A stretch of DNA of 34,759 bases from JAHFUI01 sp041485905 (GTDB lineage: Bacteria > Acidobacteriota > Vicinamibacteria > Vicinamibacterales > CAVVIG01): assembly GCA_041485905.1 (NCBI GenBank), contig JBGPKK010000035.1, positions 1 through 34,759 of the forward strand, given 5' to 3'. A model generated the notes under the pieces. The model did no database searches. It was not told the DNA's origin and was given only the letters and a program-made list of their open reading frames with translations. The translations under genes were made by a program, and so were the position numbers. Every line of letters begins with the position of its first letter. Position 1 is the first letter of the stretch. Below are positions 23,080 through 31,021 of this stretch, piece by piece.

Positions 23080-23145
23080 GTATTAGGTATTATAGAGTAT
23101 TATTAATGAGTTATAGAGTATGTTAGAGTAATATAAGGTATTAAT
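23080..23145. promoter_or_regulatory. AT-rich, helically phased GTA repeat array (probable operator/promoter)
   Basis: A sharply AT-rich stretch in GC-rich DNA between the receptor and the HTH gene. ttatagagtat occurs twice (23090-23100 and 23111-23121), with gttagagtaat and ataaggtatt following. GTA steps start at 23080, 23087, 23097, 23118, 23128 and 23138, so the last five are spaced 10, 21, 10 and 10 bp and face one side of the helix. A perfect TATAAT on the minus strand (23094-23089) could be the receptor's -10 box. Probably bound by the adjacent HTH protein. Confidence 0.6.
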
Positions 23146-23153
23146 CAAAAGCC

Positions 23154-23585
23154 ATGACCCAAGAGTTGTATTCAGTCGAGCAGGTCGCCGAACGACTGGG
23201 TCTTCACGTTCGGACGGTGAGGAATTACGTCCGCGATGGCCGGCTGAAGGCGGTCCGGATCGGCAAGCAATATCGGATTGCACGCGAGGATCTGGACCAA
23301 TTGACCGGGCATCCTGCGACAGCACCCGGGACCGGGAGCGAAACGCCGGATCGCCATGTCGAGGTGTCGAGCATCGTGCAGATTGAGGCGATCGGCTTCG
23401 ATACGGCGAGCCGTATCACGAACGCGCTGATGGCCGCGGCCAAAGGCCGGCCGGAAGATGCCGAGCCACTGCGCATCGACACGATCTACGACCAGGAGCG
23501 CGCGCGTTTGAAGGTGATCCTGTCAGGCAGCATCGCCGCCACCGCCTCGCTGCTCAAGTTCATCACTGCCTATCTGGAGTCGTAG
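23154..23585 (+). CDS. Excisionase/MerR-type HTH DNA-binding protein with uncharacterised C-terminal domain
   Basis: 143 residues. Residues 5-50 form a helix-turn-helix of the excisionase (HTH_17) kind: YSVEQVAERLGLHVRTVRNY, then a wing reading RIGKQYRIAREDLDQL. A Pro/Thr/Gly linker (52-68) leads to a compact C-terminal domain of about 75 residues with IVQIEAIGFDTASRI and a hydrophobic end (LKVILSGSIAATASLLKFI). I do not recognise the second domain; it may sense a ligand or mediate oligomerisation. No integrase or phage gene is near, so it is more likely a local transcription regulator than a recombination directionality factor. It is divergent from the receptor, next to the phased array, and 46 bp ahead of an EF-Ts gene. 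Confidence 0.82.
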   Translation: MTQELYSVEQVAERLGLHVRTVRNYVRDGRLKAVRIGKQYRIAREDLDQLTGHPATAPGTGSETPDRHVEVSSIVQIEAIGFDTASRITNALMAAAKGRPEDAEPLRIDTIYDQERARLKVILSGSIAATASLLKFITAYLES

Positions 23586-23617
23586 AGCTCGCCGGACCCA
23601 ACAGAGTCCGGCCTACG
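23581..23617. repeat. Hairpin at the 3' end of the HTH gene
   Basis: gccggac (23591-23597) pairs with gtccggc (23606-23612) around an 8-nt loop. The flanking cgtag (23581-23585, containing the stop codon) can pair with ctacg (23613-23617) across a 5-nt bulge. No T-tract follows. It may limit read-through from the HTH gene into the EF-Ts gene, or be another dispersed palindrome. Confidence 0.5.
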
Positions 23618-23631
23618 AGAAATAGAACGAC

Positions 23632-24522
23632 ATGACCCAAATCAACGTAACCCTCGTGAAAGCGCTTCGAGAGAAAACCGGTGCCGGCGTGATGGATTGC
23701 AAGAAGGCGCTGGCGGAGACACTCGGCGATCTTGAAGCCGCGGTCGATCGGCTGCGTGCCGCGGAGATCGCGAACGCTGCAAAGAAGGCCGATCGTGTGG
23801 CGGCTCAAGGGCTCGTCGGCCTGGTCGTGGACGGGACCAAGGGCGCCATCGCTGAACTGAATACGGAAACGGATTTCGTTGCGCGCACCGAAGGCTTCCA
23901 GAACGCCGCGGCGGCGTTCGCCGGCATCGCGCTCACCCTACACGGTGATCACGGCAGGTTGCTGGACGCCCCGGCACCGGACGGCGATGGACGAGTATCC
24001 GATGCGATCGCGCGCCTGACTGCGAGGACCGGCGAACACGTCCATTTGCGGCGGTCCGCCTTCCTGTCGGTCAGTCACGGCGTCGTCGCGTCCTACGTGC
24101 ACAACGCCGCAGCGCCTGGTCTCGGCCGTATCGGCGTGCTCGTGGCGCTGGAAAGCCGGGGCAAGTCGAATGCGCTGCTCGACATCGGCCGCAAGATCGC
24201 CATGCACGTCGCGGCCAGCTCTCCGCTGTGGGTCTCGCACGAGGACATCCCGACAAACGTGGTCGCGGAGAAACGTGCCGCGCTGACCGAAGAAGCTCAG
24301 AAGACGGGCAAGCCGCCAGCGATCGTCGCGAAGATGGTCGAGGGCCGCATGCGCAGGTTCTACGAGGAAGTCCTGCTCAGCATGCAGCCCTTTGTGCTGA
24401 ACCCCGACCAGCGCGTCGAGGAAGTGTTGCAAGAGGCTGAATCAGCCGCGGGCGCGCCGCTCGCGATCAAGGCGTTCGTCCGCTTCCAGACCGGAGAGGG
24501 CATCGACAAGAGGGCCGAATGA
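23632..24522 (+). CDS. tsf: Elongation factor Ts, stand-alone and alphaproteobacterial in type
   Basis: Nucleotide-exchange factor for EF-Tu. The N-terminal UBA-like region (LVKALREKTGAGVMDCKKAL) and the TDFVAR motif (Asp81-Phe82, which open the EF-Tu nucleotide site) are intact. So are IAMHVAASSPLWVS, KMVEGRMRRFYEEV and the closing FVRFQTGEGI. 296 residues is normal. Two points are odd. rpsB is not upstream; the neighbours are an HTH regulator and receptor genes. Also, the core carries GVVASYVHNAAAPGLGRIGVLVALES, partly quoted, a form I associate with alphaproteobacterial EF-Ts. It may be a second, transferred copy. The ATG has no clear ribosome-binding site. Confidence 0.92.
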   Translation: MTQINVTLVKALREKTGAGVMDCKKALAETLGDLEAAVDRLRAAEIANAAKKADRVAAQGLVGLVVDGTKGAIAELNTETDFVARTEGFQNAAAAFAGIALTLHGDHGRLLDAPAPDGDGRVSDAIARLTARTGEHVHLRRSAFLSVSHGVVASYVHNAAAPGLGRIGVLVALESRGKSNALLDIGRKIAMHVAASSPLWVSHEDIPTNVVAEKRAALTEEAQKTGKPPAIVAKMVEGRMRRFYEEVLLSMQPFVLNPDQRVEEVLQEAESAAGAPLAIKAFVRFQTGEGIDKRAE

Positions 24523-24529
24523 AGCGGCT

Positions 24530-27500
24530 TCAAAAGAGCAGCTTTACGCCGAGCTGCATCTGGCGGGCGGGGCCGGCGCTGAAGATGCGGCCGAAGTTCG
24601 GAGTGAAGGCGATCCGGTTGGGCACATCGAAGTTCACATGATTGAAGAGGTTAAATATCTCCCACCGCAGCTCGAGTCTCGTCCCGTTCCGAAGGGGAAG
24701 GTCCTTTTGAATCGCGGCGTCGACATCGGCGTAGCCGGGCGCCAGCACGGTGTTCCTGCCGGAGTTCCCAAAGGTAAATGGCGCCGGCAGAGAAAACACG
24801 CTCGTGTTGAACCATTGTTCGGCGGTCCGTGCTCCGCCTTCGTTCGGATCCCCGGACACGTCGGGCCGCTCGGCCGGCCCTGACCCGATGTTGGCGCGGT
24901 CGGTGCCGAGATTGACGGTGAATGGCGCGCCGGACTGCAGCGTCGCGATGCCGCTGACGCGCCAGCCGCCACCAAGTACACGATTGGGAAGCGCGTATGT
25001 GATGTTCCCGACGAACCGGTGCCGATGATCGAAGCTCGACACCGCACGCTCCGCGCCCATGTTCCTCACGTTCTGCGGAAGATTCGCTTCATACGCCGTC
25101 GCACCCGGATCCGAGGCATCGTCTACCGACTTCGAGAGCGTGTAGTTAGCGGAGAACGAGAGCCCGCCCCTCAGTCGCTGCACCGCCTTGAAGGTCAAGG
25201 CGTCGTAGATGGAATACCCGTCCCAACGAATCGCCGTGATATTGGCCAGCGCGGGGACCGGCCGCCGCGGACCGATCGCACCTGGCCCCGGTTCCGGGAC
25301 GTTGAGGACCGTGGAGCTGTCGGCGCCGACGATGTCCGAATGGAGATAGCTGACTTCCACCATCGTCGATGGCATCAGCTGGCGTTGGAGCGAGACGGTC
25401 CAGTTCTTCGCGTACTCCGTTTGGTAGTCATGGTTCATGGTGTTACCGCCAACGGTGCCGTCGGCACCGGCAAGCAACACGTTCTCGGTACTGAAGGTCG
25501 GCCTGAGTGCGTCGGAGGCGGCATTGACCGTCTTGTTGAAGAAGAAGGGCAGTGTCTGGGCCAGAGACTGCTGGACGCTGTACGCCCATTGATTGAGGAA
25601 CACGCCGAACCCCGCGGTAATCGCCGTATCGCCGTTGGGTGCCCACGCAACACCGACTCGCGGCGCAAATCGTAAATAGCTGGGTCGCAAGAGCCCGGGT
25701 GTCCACCCCGCCTGTTGCGACGTCACGTACGCAACCGGAATCTCCGAGAGGAGCGGCTGTGCGGTCGGAGAGATATTCCCGTCCTCGTCGCTCGCGATCA
25801 CGAAACGTCCCCCAGGGACTGTGAGGTCGACCGCGGAGAGCCGGTTGTCGACGTCGTTCATCTGCCCGTTGATTTCGTATCGCAGGCCGTAGTTCAGCGT
25901 GAGGTTGTTCGACACTTTCCAGTCGTCTTGTCCATAGACATGGAGCCACGTCGAGCGGCCGTGTTCGTCCGCGCGTCCGAGTCCGACCTGTGCCGAGCTG
26001 GGGTAGCCGAGCAGAAAATCCGCAAACGCATTACCGGTCCATTGTCCGTTGAAGGTGAACGCACCACGCGCTGCCGCTGGATTGACCGGGTTGAACTCCA
26101 GCCGAAACAGGTAGCCTCCGAACTTGAGGTGATGGCTGCCGCGATCCAGCAAAAAGTTGTCGTACAGCTCGTAACTGCGATTCTCGCGCGAGACGAACGA
26201 CGTCGGATCGCCAATCGTGCTGAACAGGCCGCCGAACGAGACTTGCGGATATCCCATGTCACGGGCATCCTCGGTGACGCCCTGGAGCCCTGACGTCGCC
26301 GCGAAGTTCACGCCCTGGTTGGGACTGACCTGGCCTCCGCTTGCGCTCAGGAATCCAAAACGGAATTCGTTCAACAGCGATGCGCCCAATGAGCGCGTGT
26401 AGCTCACCGCCGCATTCTTGCTCCTGGTGGTAATGGTTCGGCCAAAGCCTGGCACCAACGTTTCGTTGAGCGAGCTGGTCCCGAAAGGCTGCTGATCGCT
26501 GATGCTGAACGTGCTGAAGCGCCCGAAGATGTTGTCGCGGGCCGACACCCGGTGATCGATGCGGACGCTGAACTGGTTCATCGGCGCGTCTTCGAGCCCG
26601 ACCGCCAGCAGATTCTGAATCGATCCAGATCGGTTTGGCCGCGGCACATGGTCGACGAGCGCCAGCGCTGTCGGATTGAGTCGGCCAGCAGGGATCTGGT
26701 TATCGACGAATCGCGTGCAGGAACCATCCGCCTGGCGCGTCAGCGGATCGCAGAGCGGCGTCGACGTTGAGAAGTCGCCACGTCGCAGACTGTCGGTCGG
26801 AACGGAGAAGGTCTGAGTCAGGGATCGATGGATTCGCTGTCCTTCGTAGCTGAAGAAGAAGAAGGTGCGATCGTACGCGATCGGGCCGCCCAGGTTCATG
26901 CCGAACTGGTGCTGCCCGAGCGGCGGAACGGGCTGGGTCGGGTCATCGAAAAAGTTACGCGCGTCGAGTCTGTCGTTGCGGAGAAACTCCAGCGCGTTGC
27001 CGTGAAGCGCGTTGCTCCCGGATTTGGTCACCACGTTGATCAGCGCTGAAGCTTTCCCGCCGAACTCCGCCGCGTACATCGTCTTTTGGATCTTGAATTC
27101 CTGAATGGAATCCACGGATGGGCTGATCACCAGGTTGTTGAAGAATTCGTCGGTCACCTTGACGCCGTCCAGTAAGTAGATGTTGTGCCCACTTCGCTGC
27201 CCGGCTACCGCCGGCAGGCTGCCTGCTTGTTCGAGAGCCGCGCCCCGCGTGCCGCCAGGAGGAACCACCACACTGTCCCCAAGCTGAGCAAGCTGCAGGA
27301 ATTGGCGGCCATTGAGTGGCAACTGCGCGACCTCACGATTGCCGATGACGTCAGCAACTTCGGCGTTCGCGGTCTGCAGCAACGGCGCTTCGCCAGTGAC
27401 CGTGACACTGTCACTGAGTTGACCGATTTGGAGCGTCACAGGCAGATCAATTTTCTGGCCTACGTTCAAAACGAGCCCTCGTTGCGCGAACTGCCTGAAT

Positions 27501-27778
27501 CCCTGGAGCTCGACCACGAGGATGTACTCGCCAATTGGCAGTGCCGGCAAGAAGTAGCGGCCCGCCTGGTCGGTCACCCGCACGATTCTGAATCCGCTCG
27601 CCCTGTGCGAGGCAACGACAATTGCGCCGGGCAGGACGCCGCCCTGACTGTCGCGGACGACGCCGGCGATTTCCGCGGTGTTGGTTTGCGCGGCCACGGC
27701 GGCTGGCGGCGGTAGGGAGATAAGGACGACGACGAACGTGCTGAGGATCGATCGCATTTCTACGTGCCTGCACGCCAT
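24530..27778 (-). CDS. TonB-dependent receptor with carboxypeptidase-regulatory-like domain (Oar type), 1082 aa
   Basis: Same architecture as the receptor at 19699-23040. Signal peptide, best started at the second ATG (27757; MRSILSTFVVVLISLPPP...AAQ). Regulatory-like domain (about residues 35-120), with IAGVVRDSQGGVLPGA. Plug segment with LPLNGRQFLQLAQLGD, IYLLDGVKVTDEFFNN and INVVTKSGSNALHGNA. Long barrel ending VKLLF. Though the domains match, the two proteins are clearly diverged in sequence. Only 7 bp separate its stop from the convergent EF-Ts gene, so any terminator must lie inside coding sequence. It is divergent from the receptor at 27837 across 58 bp. Ligand unknown. Confidence 0.92.
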   Translation of the reverse strand: MACRHVEMRSILSTFVVVLISLPPPAAVAAQTNTAEIAGVVRDSQGGVLPGAIVVASHRASGFRIVRVTDQAGRYFLPALPIGEYILVVELQGFRQFAQRGLVLNVGQKIDLPVTLQIGQLSDSVTVTGEAPLLQTANAEVADVIGNREVAQLPLNGRQFLQLAQLGDSVVVPPGGTRGAALEQAGSLPAVAGQRSGHNIYLLDGVKVTDEFFNNLVISPSVDSIQEFKIQKTMYAAEFGGKASALINVVTKSGSNALHGNALEFLRNDRLDARNFFDDPTQPVPPLGQHQFGMNLGGPIAYDRTFFFFSYEGQRIHRSLTQTFSVPTDSLRRGDFSTSTPLCDPLTRQADGSCTRFVDNQIPAGRLNPTALALVDHVPRPNRSGSIQNLLAVGLEDAPMNQFSVRIDHRVSARDNIFGRFSTFSISDQQPFGTSSLNETLVPGFGRTITTRSKNAAVSYTRSLGASLLNEFRFGFLSASGGQVSPNQGVNFAATSGLQGVTEDARDMGYPQVSFGGLFSTIGDPTSFVSRENRSYELYDNFLLDRGSHHLKFGGYLFRLEFNPVNPAAARGAFTFNGQWTGNAFADFLLGYPSSAQVGLGRADEHGRSTWLHVYGQDDWKVSNNLTLNYGLRYEINGQMNDVDNRLSAVDLTVPGGRFVIASDEDGNISPTAQPLLSEIPVAYVTSQQAGWTPGLLRPSYLRFAPRVGVAWAPNGDTAITAGFGVFLNQWAYSVQQSLAQTLPFFFNKTVNAASDALRPTFSTENVLLAGADGTVGGNTMNHDYQTEYAKNWTVSLQRQLMPSTMVEVSYLHSDIVGADSSTVLNVPEPGPGAIGPRRPVPALANITAIRWDGYSIYDALTFKAVQRLRGGLSFSANYTLSKSVDDASDPGATAYEANLPQNVRNMGAERAVSSFDHRHRFVGNITYALPNRVLGGGWRVSGIATLQSGAPFTVNLGTDRANIGSGPAERPDVSGDPNEGGARTAEQWFNTSVFSLPAPFTFGNSGRNTVLAPGYADVDAAIQKDLPLRNGTRLELRWEIFNLFNHVNFDVPNRIAFTPNFGRIFSAGPARQMQLGVKLLF

Positions 27779-27836
27779 TGTAGGGGAGGGCGCGCCATGG
27801 CGGTTTGTTGATCTTTCGACTTAGAATGCCGTCGTC
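27779..27836. promoter_or_regulatory. Shared 58-bp divergent gap between two receptor genes
   Basis: The only non-coding DNA between two head-to-head receptor genes, so promoters or operators for both must lie here or within the coding starts. On the plus strand TAGAAT (27822-27827) resembles a -10 box, but the TTGTTG at 27805-27810 is too close to be its -35. No clear ribosome-binding site is seen on either side. If the longer minus-strand start is not used, the gap grows by 21 bp. Confidence 0.35.
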
Positions 27837-30143
27837 ATGTCCAACTGGGTGTTCGTGTTTCTGCTGGCGATGAGCCAATTTTCTCAGAGCAACACCGGTG
27901 AATTACGTCTCACGGTCATCGACCCGTCGGGCTTGCCGCTGCAAAGCCGAGTAGAGCTGGTCAGCGAGGCGAATCAGTTTCGAGAGCGTTTTGAGACGGA
28001 CGCGCAAGGTACTCTCACTGCGAAGCGCCTGCCCTTTGGGACGTATCGCGTGGCGGTGACGCGCGACGGGTTCGCCACCTTCGCCGGCCTGCTCGATGTC
28101 CGCTCCGCACTGCCCACCGACTATCACGTCACTCTGAGCCTCGCCGCGCTGCAAACCCAAGTCACGGTCGGGCTGGAGCGCACCTTGCTCGATCCCCATT
28201 CGGCGACGTCGGCGCAACGAATTGGCGCCGACCTCCTTCAGCAGCGCACGACGGCGCTGCCGGGCCGGTCGTTGCCGGATCTCGTCAATACACAGGCCGG
28301 CTGGCTCCTTGAAGCGAACGGCATTCTCCACCCTCGCGGATCGGAGTATCAGACGCAATACGTGGTTGACGGCCTGCCGTTGACGGACAACCGGTCGCCG
28401 GCATTCGCGTCCGAAATCGACCCGGACGACGTGCACTCGATGAATATCCTCACCGGCGGGTATCCAGCCGAGTACGGCCGGAAGCTTGGAGGCGTGATCG
28501 AAGTCGTCACCGCGGCCTCGGCACGGCGAGGCCTCCACGGCAGCGTCTCGGTGTCGGCAGGCAGCTTCGACACGAAGAGCGCGGACGCTATCGGCGAGTA
28601 CGGCTGGCCACGGACCACGTTGAGCGTCAGCGCCGGTCTGGCAGGCACCGATCGGTATCTCGACCCGCCAGTGGAGGAGAACGATACCAATCGCGGGGAC
28701 GCGTCACATGTCGCTGCGCACATCGAGCGCGATCTCACCGATGCGGATCGATTCGGTGTCATCGTGCGCCGCGGACAGGCCCGCTTCCTCGTGCCGAACG
28801 AGCATGTGCAACAGGAGGCCGGGCAACGGCAGGATCGTGATAGCGAGGAAACGATGGGCCAGTTCTCGTACCAACACATTTTCTCGGCGCATGTGTTGGG
28901 CGATGTGCGCGGCATGGTACGCGATGTGTCGTCGCGTCTCTGGTCGAATGCCGCTGCGACGCCTATCGCGGCCGAGCAGGATCGCGGCTTTCGAGAGCTG
29001 TACCTGAAGAGCACGGTGTCCGCTCACGTCGGTGCGCACGAGTGGAAGATAGGCGGTGACCTGAACGTCGGCACGGTTCGAGAACGGTTCGGGTACCGGA
29101 TTACAGATCCGAGTCATTTCGACGCGAATACTCCGACGGTCTTCAGCTTCGACGACCGGCACGCGGATCGCGAGCAAGCCCTCTTCGTCCAGGATCAGAT
29201 TCGGCTGGGGGCCTGGACCGTCAACGCCGGTGTTCGCTGGGATCATTACCAGCTCGTGACTGACGAGAGCGCTGTCAGCCCGCGGCTGTCGGTCGCCTGG
29301 TCCTGGCCTGCGGCCGATCTCGTGGTGCGCGCGTCCTATGACCGGGCGTTTCAAACACCGGCAGTCGAGAACATCCTGCTGGCGAGCTCGCCGGCTGTCG
29401 AAACACTGAGTGACACGGTCGTCCGGCTCCCACTCCGACCATCAGTCGGCGATTTTGTCGAGGCCGGTTTCTCGAAAGCCCTGTTTGGCGCGATTCGATT
29501 GGATGGGAGCTACTTCGTCCGCGCGATGACCAACTTTGCGGATGACGATCTCCTCCTGAATACCGGCGTGAGTTTCCCCATCGCGTTTAATCGTGCGGAA
29601 GTCAGAGGAACGGAGCTGAAGCTCGACATGCCGCACTGGAAAGCCGTGTCGGGGTTTGTCAGTTATGCCCGGACGCGCGGCGTAGGCGATCTGCCGATTA
29701 CGGGCGGGCTGCTGCTGGGCGATGATGCGACGACGTTGCTCACGTCGACCAATCAGTTCCCGGTATCTCAAGACCAGCGACATACGGTACGTGGCCGTGT
29801 GAGCTATCAATTCGCGCCAACGGTGTGGGCCGCACTCGCTGCCTCCTACGGCAGCGGTCTTCCGTTCGAATTCACGGGCGATCGCGCACAGGCGATCGCG
29901 CAGTATGGTGAACGGATTGTCGATCGTGTGGATTTCGAAACGGGACGCGTGGGTCGGTCACTGTCGTTGGACGCTTCGGCTGGCTTCGCCATCGTGAAGA
30001 CACCGAAGCGCAGCGTTCGGTTGCAGGCGGACGTGCGGAACCTCACAGATCGACTCACGGTGATCAACTTCGCGGGACTCTTCTCGGGAACCGCTCTGGC
30101 ACCGCCACGCAGTGTCGCCGTTCGGCTCCGGGCCGATTTCTAG
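27837..30143 (+). CDS. TonB-dependent receptor, 768 aa, with short regulatory-like N-terminal domain
   Basis: Smaller outer-membrane receptor. A weak signal peptide (residues 1-18, MSNWVFVFLLAMSQFSQS) precedes a carboxypeptidase-regulatory-like domain (about 20-100; TGELRLTVIDPSGLPL, RLPFGTYRVAV). The plug has YQTQYVVDGLPLTDNRSPAFA and LTGGYPAEYGRKLGGVIEVVT, which resemble classical TonB-dependent receptor plugs more than the Oar type does. The barrel ends VRLRADF. Mid-barrel motifs such as WDHYQLVTDESAVSPRLS and SYDRAFQTPAVENILL are typical for the family. It stands back to back with the 24530-27778 receptor. Siderophore, cobalamin and carbohydrate uptake are all possible. Confidence 0.9.
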   Translation: MSNWVFVFLLAMSQFSQSNTGELRLTVIDPSGLPLQSRVELVSEANQFRERFETDAQGTLTAKRLPFGTYRVAVTRDGFATFAGLLDVRSALPTDYHVTLSLAALQTQVTVGLERTLLDPHSATSAQRIGADLLQQRTTALPGRSLPDLVNTQAGWLLEANGILHPRGSEYQTQYVVDGLPLTDNRSPAFASEIDPDDVHSMNILTGGYPAEYGRKLGGVIEVVTAASARRGLHGSVSVSAGSFDTKSADAIGEYGWPRTTLSVSAGLAGTDRYLDPPVEENDTNRGDASHVAAHIERDLTDADRFGVIVRRGQARFLVPNEHVQQEAGQRQDRDSEETMGQFSYQHIFSAHVLGDVRGMVRDVSSRLWSNAAATPIAAEQDRGFRELYLKSTVSAHVGAHEWKIGGDLNVGTVRERFGYRITDPSHFDANTPTVFSFDDRHADREQALFVQDQIRLGAWTVNAGVRWDHYQLVTDESAVSPRLSVAWSWPAADLVVRASYDRAFQTPAVENILLASSPAVETLSDTVVRLPLRPSVGDFVEAGFSKALFGAIRLDGSYFVRAMTNFADDDLLLNTGVSFPIAFNRAEVRGTELKLDMPHWKAVSGFVSYARTRGVGDLPITGGLLLGDDATTLLTSTNQFPVSQDQRHTVRGRVSYQFAPTVWAALAASYGSGLPFEFTGDRAQAIAQYGERIVDRVDFETGRVGRSLSLDASAGFAIVKTPKRSVRLQADVRNLTDRLTVINFAGLFSGTALAPPRSVAVRLRADF

Positions 30144-30180
30144 CAAGGCCCCCGCCACGGAACAAGCTGCCGCGTGGCGT

Positions 30181-30196
30181 GGGTGGCGGACCACCC
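30181..30196. terminator. Weak GC hairpin after the receptor gene
   Basis: gggtgg-cgga-ccaccc forms a 6-bp stem with a tetraloop 37 bp after the receptor stop. A longer gccacg...cgtggc pairing lies just before it. There is no U-tract, so a rho-independent terminator is doubtful. Confidence 0.3.
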
Positions 30197-30241
30197 GTCA
30201 CCGCGCTCCGCCATCAATAGCAAGCGGCCCCATGGTATATT

Positions 30242-30247
30242 GGGAGG
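30242..30247 (+). promoter_or_regulatory. Ribosome-binding site of the DUF177 gene
   Basis: GGGAGG lies 3 nt before the ATG at 30251, one of the few strong Shine-Dalgarno matches in the window. The overlapping TATATT (30236-30241) is too close to serve as a -10 box together with this site. Confidence 0.65.
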
Positions 30248-30250
30248 TTC

Positions 30251-30772
30251 ATGCTGCTGAATCTCAACAGGATTCGGACGGCGCACGAGCGGTATGAAGA
30301 GGTGTACGCATCGGAGCCGTTCGCCGACGATCGCGATGCCTACCAGGTCGTGCAGCCGGTGTCGCTCGCGTTCGACATCTTCAAGGACAAGGCGCAGTTC
30401 CGGCTCGTCGGCGGCGTGCGGACCTTCCTGGAGCTGCCCTGCGGCCGATGTCTGGAGCCGTTCGCGCTGACGGTGAACGCGACCTTCGATCTCCGGTATC
30501 AACCGCACGCGCTGAACACCGGCGAGGGCGAGCGCGAGATCGAGGAAGACGATCTGACGACGGCGTTTTACGAGGACGACACGATCGACCTCGGTCAGTT
30601 GATGCGGGAGCAGTTCTTTCTGGCGCTGCCGATGAAGCCGCTGTGCCGCGAAGAGTGCCTCGGGCTGTGCGTTATGTGCGGGACGAACCTGAATCGCGAG
30701 ACGTGCGGCTGTAAGCGCGCGTGGGAGGATCCGAGGCTCGCGGTTTTGAAGACGTTGAAGAACGATAAATAG
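30251..30772 (+). CDS. DUF177 (YceD-family) protein
   Basis: 173-residue soluble protein of the DUF177 family, found almost always just ahead of rpmF and linked to 23S rRNA/large-subunit biology. The central LPCGRCLEPF motif (Cys64, Cys67) and C-terminal LCREECLGLC..CG with NRETCGC (Cys132, 136, 140, 143, 152, 154) form two cysteine clusters able to bind zinc. Beta-rich N-terminal half, acidic loop about 90-110. rpmF follows after 9 bp. The family assignment is firm; the exact biochemical role is not settled. Confidence 0.9.
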   Translation: MLLNLNRIRTAHERYEEVYASEPFADDRDAYQVVQPVSLAFDIFKDKAQFRLVGGVRTFLELPCGRCLEPFALTVNATFDLRYQPHALNTGEGEREIEEDDLTTAFYEDDTIDLGQLMREQFFLALPMKPLCREECLGLCVMCGTNLNRETCGCKRAWEDPRLAVLKTLKNDK

Positions 30773-30781
30773 GTAATCATC

Positions 30782-30964
30782 ATGCCGAATCCAAAACGAC
30801 GACACTCCAAGACGCGAACCGCGAAGCGCCGGACGCACGATGCGCTGAAGGCCATCGGCCTCAGCGAGTGCCCGCACTGCCACGAGCCGAAGCAGCCCCA
30901 CCGCGTGTGCGCCAATTGCGGGTACTACCGCGGACGCCAGGCGAAGGCGGTTGACGAGGAGTAG
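30782..30964 (+). CDS. rpmF: 50S ribosomal protein L32
   Basis: 60-residue basic protein. MPNPKRRHSKTRTAKRRTH is the invariant L32 N-terminus, and Cys30, Cys33, Cys43 and Cys46 form the zinc ribbon (CPHC...CANC), so this is the zinc-binding form. The order DUF177-rpmF-plsX is conserved in many phyla and couples ribosome and phospholipid synthesis. The stop codon lies in the first unit of the word-repeat element behind it. Confidence 0.97.
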   Translation: MPNPKRRHSKTRTAKRRTHDALKAIGLSECPHCHEPKQPHRVCANCGYYRGRQAKAVDEE

Positions 30965-31015
30965 CACAGAGCACCGGCACCTAGCACGTAGCACCACGCA
31001 CCGAGCACCCAGCAT
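30962..31015. repeat. Word-repeat (tagcac type) between rpmF and plsX
   Basis: tagcac or gagcacc recurs at 30962, 30969, 30982, 30989 and 31003, with related gcacc words in between; all copies are direct. The first copy overlaps the rpmF stop. The array ends just before the plsX ATG (31022) and leaves no room for a normal ribosome-binding site. Confidence 0.6.
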
Positions 31016-31021
31016 TTCTGC

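Noticed and set aside
22114..23106. 330-codon plus-strand frame antisense to the first receptor gene
   Set aside because: It ends in the AT-rich regulatory gap and has no recognisable domain; the receptor reads clearly on the minus strand.
23154..23585. Excisionase of an integrated phage or plasmid
   Set aside because: The HTH type also occurs in ordinary regulators; no integrase, attachment repeats or tRNA target is seen nearby.
30236..30241. TATATT as a -10 box for the DUF177 gene
   Set aside because: It lies directly against the GGGAGG ribosome-binding site, so transcription starting from it would lose that site; no -35 match at the right distance.
3466..31015. Could the word repeats be CRISPR arrays?
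   Set aside because: Units are 6-11 nt, imperfect and without regular spacers; no cas gene is present.
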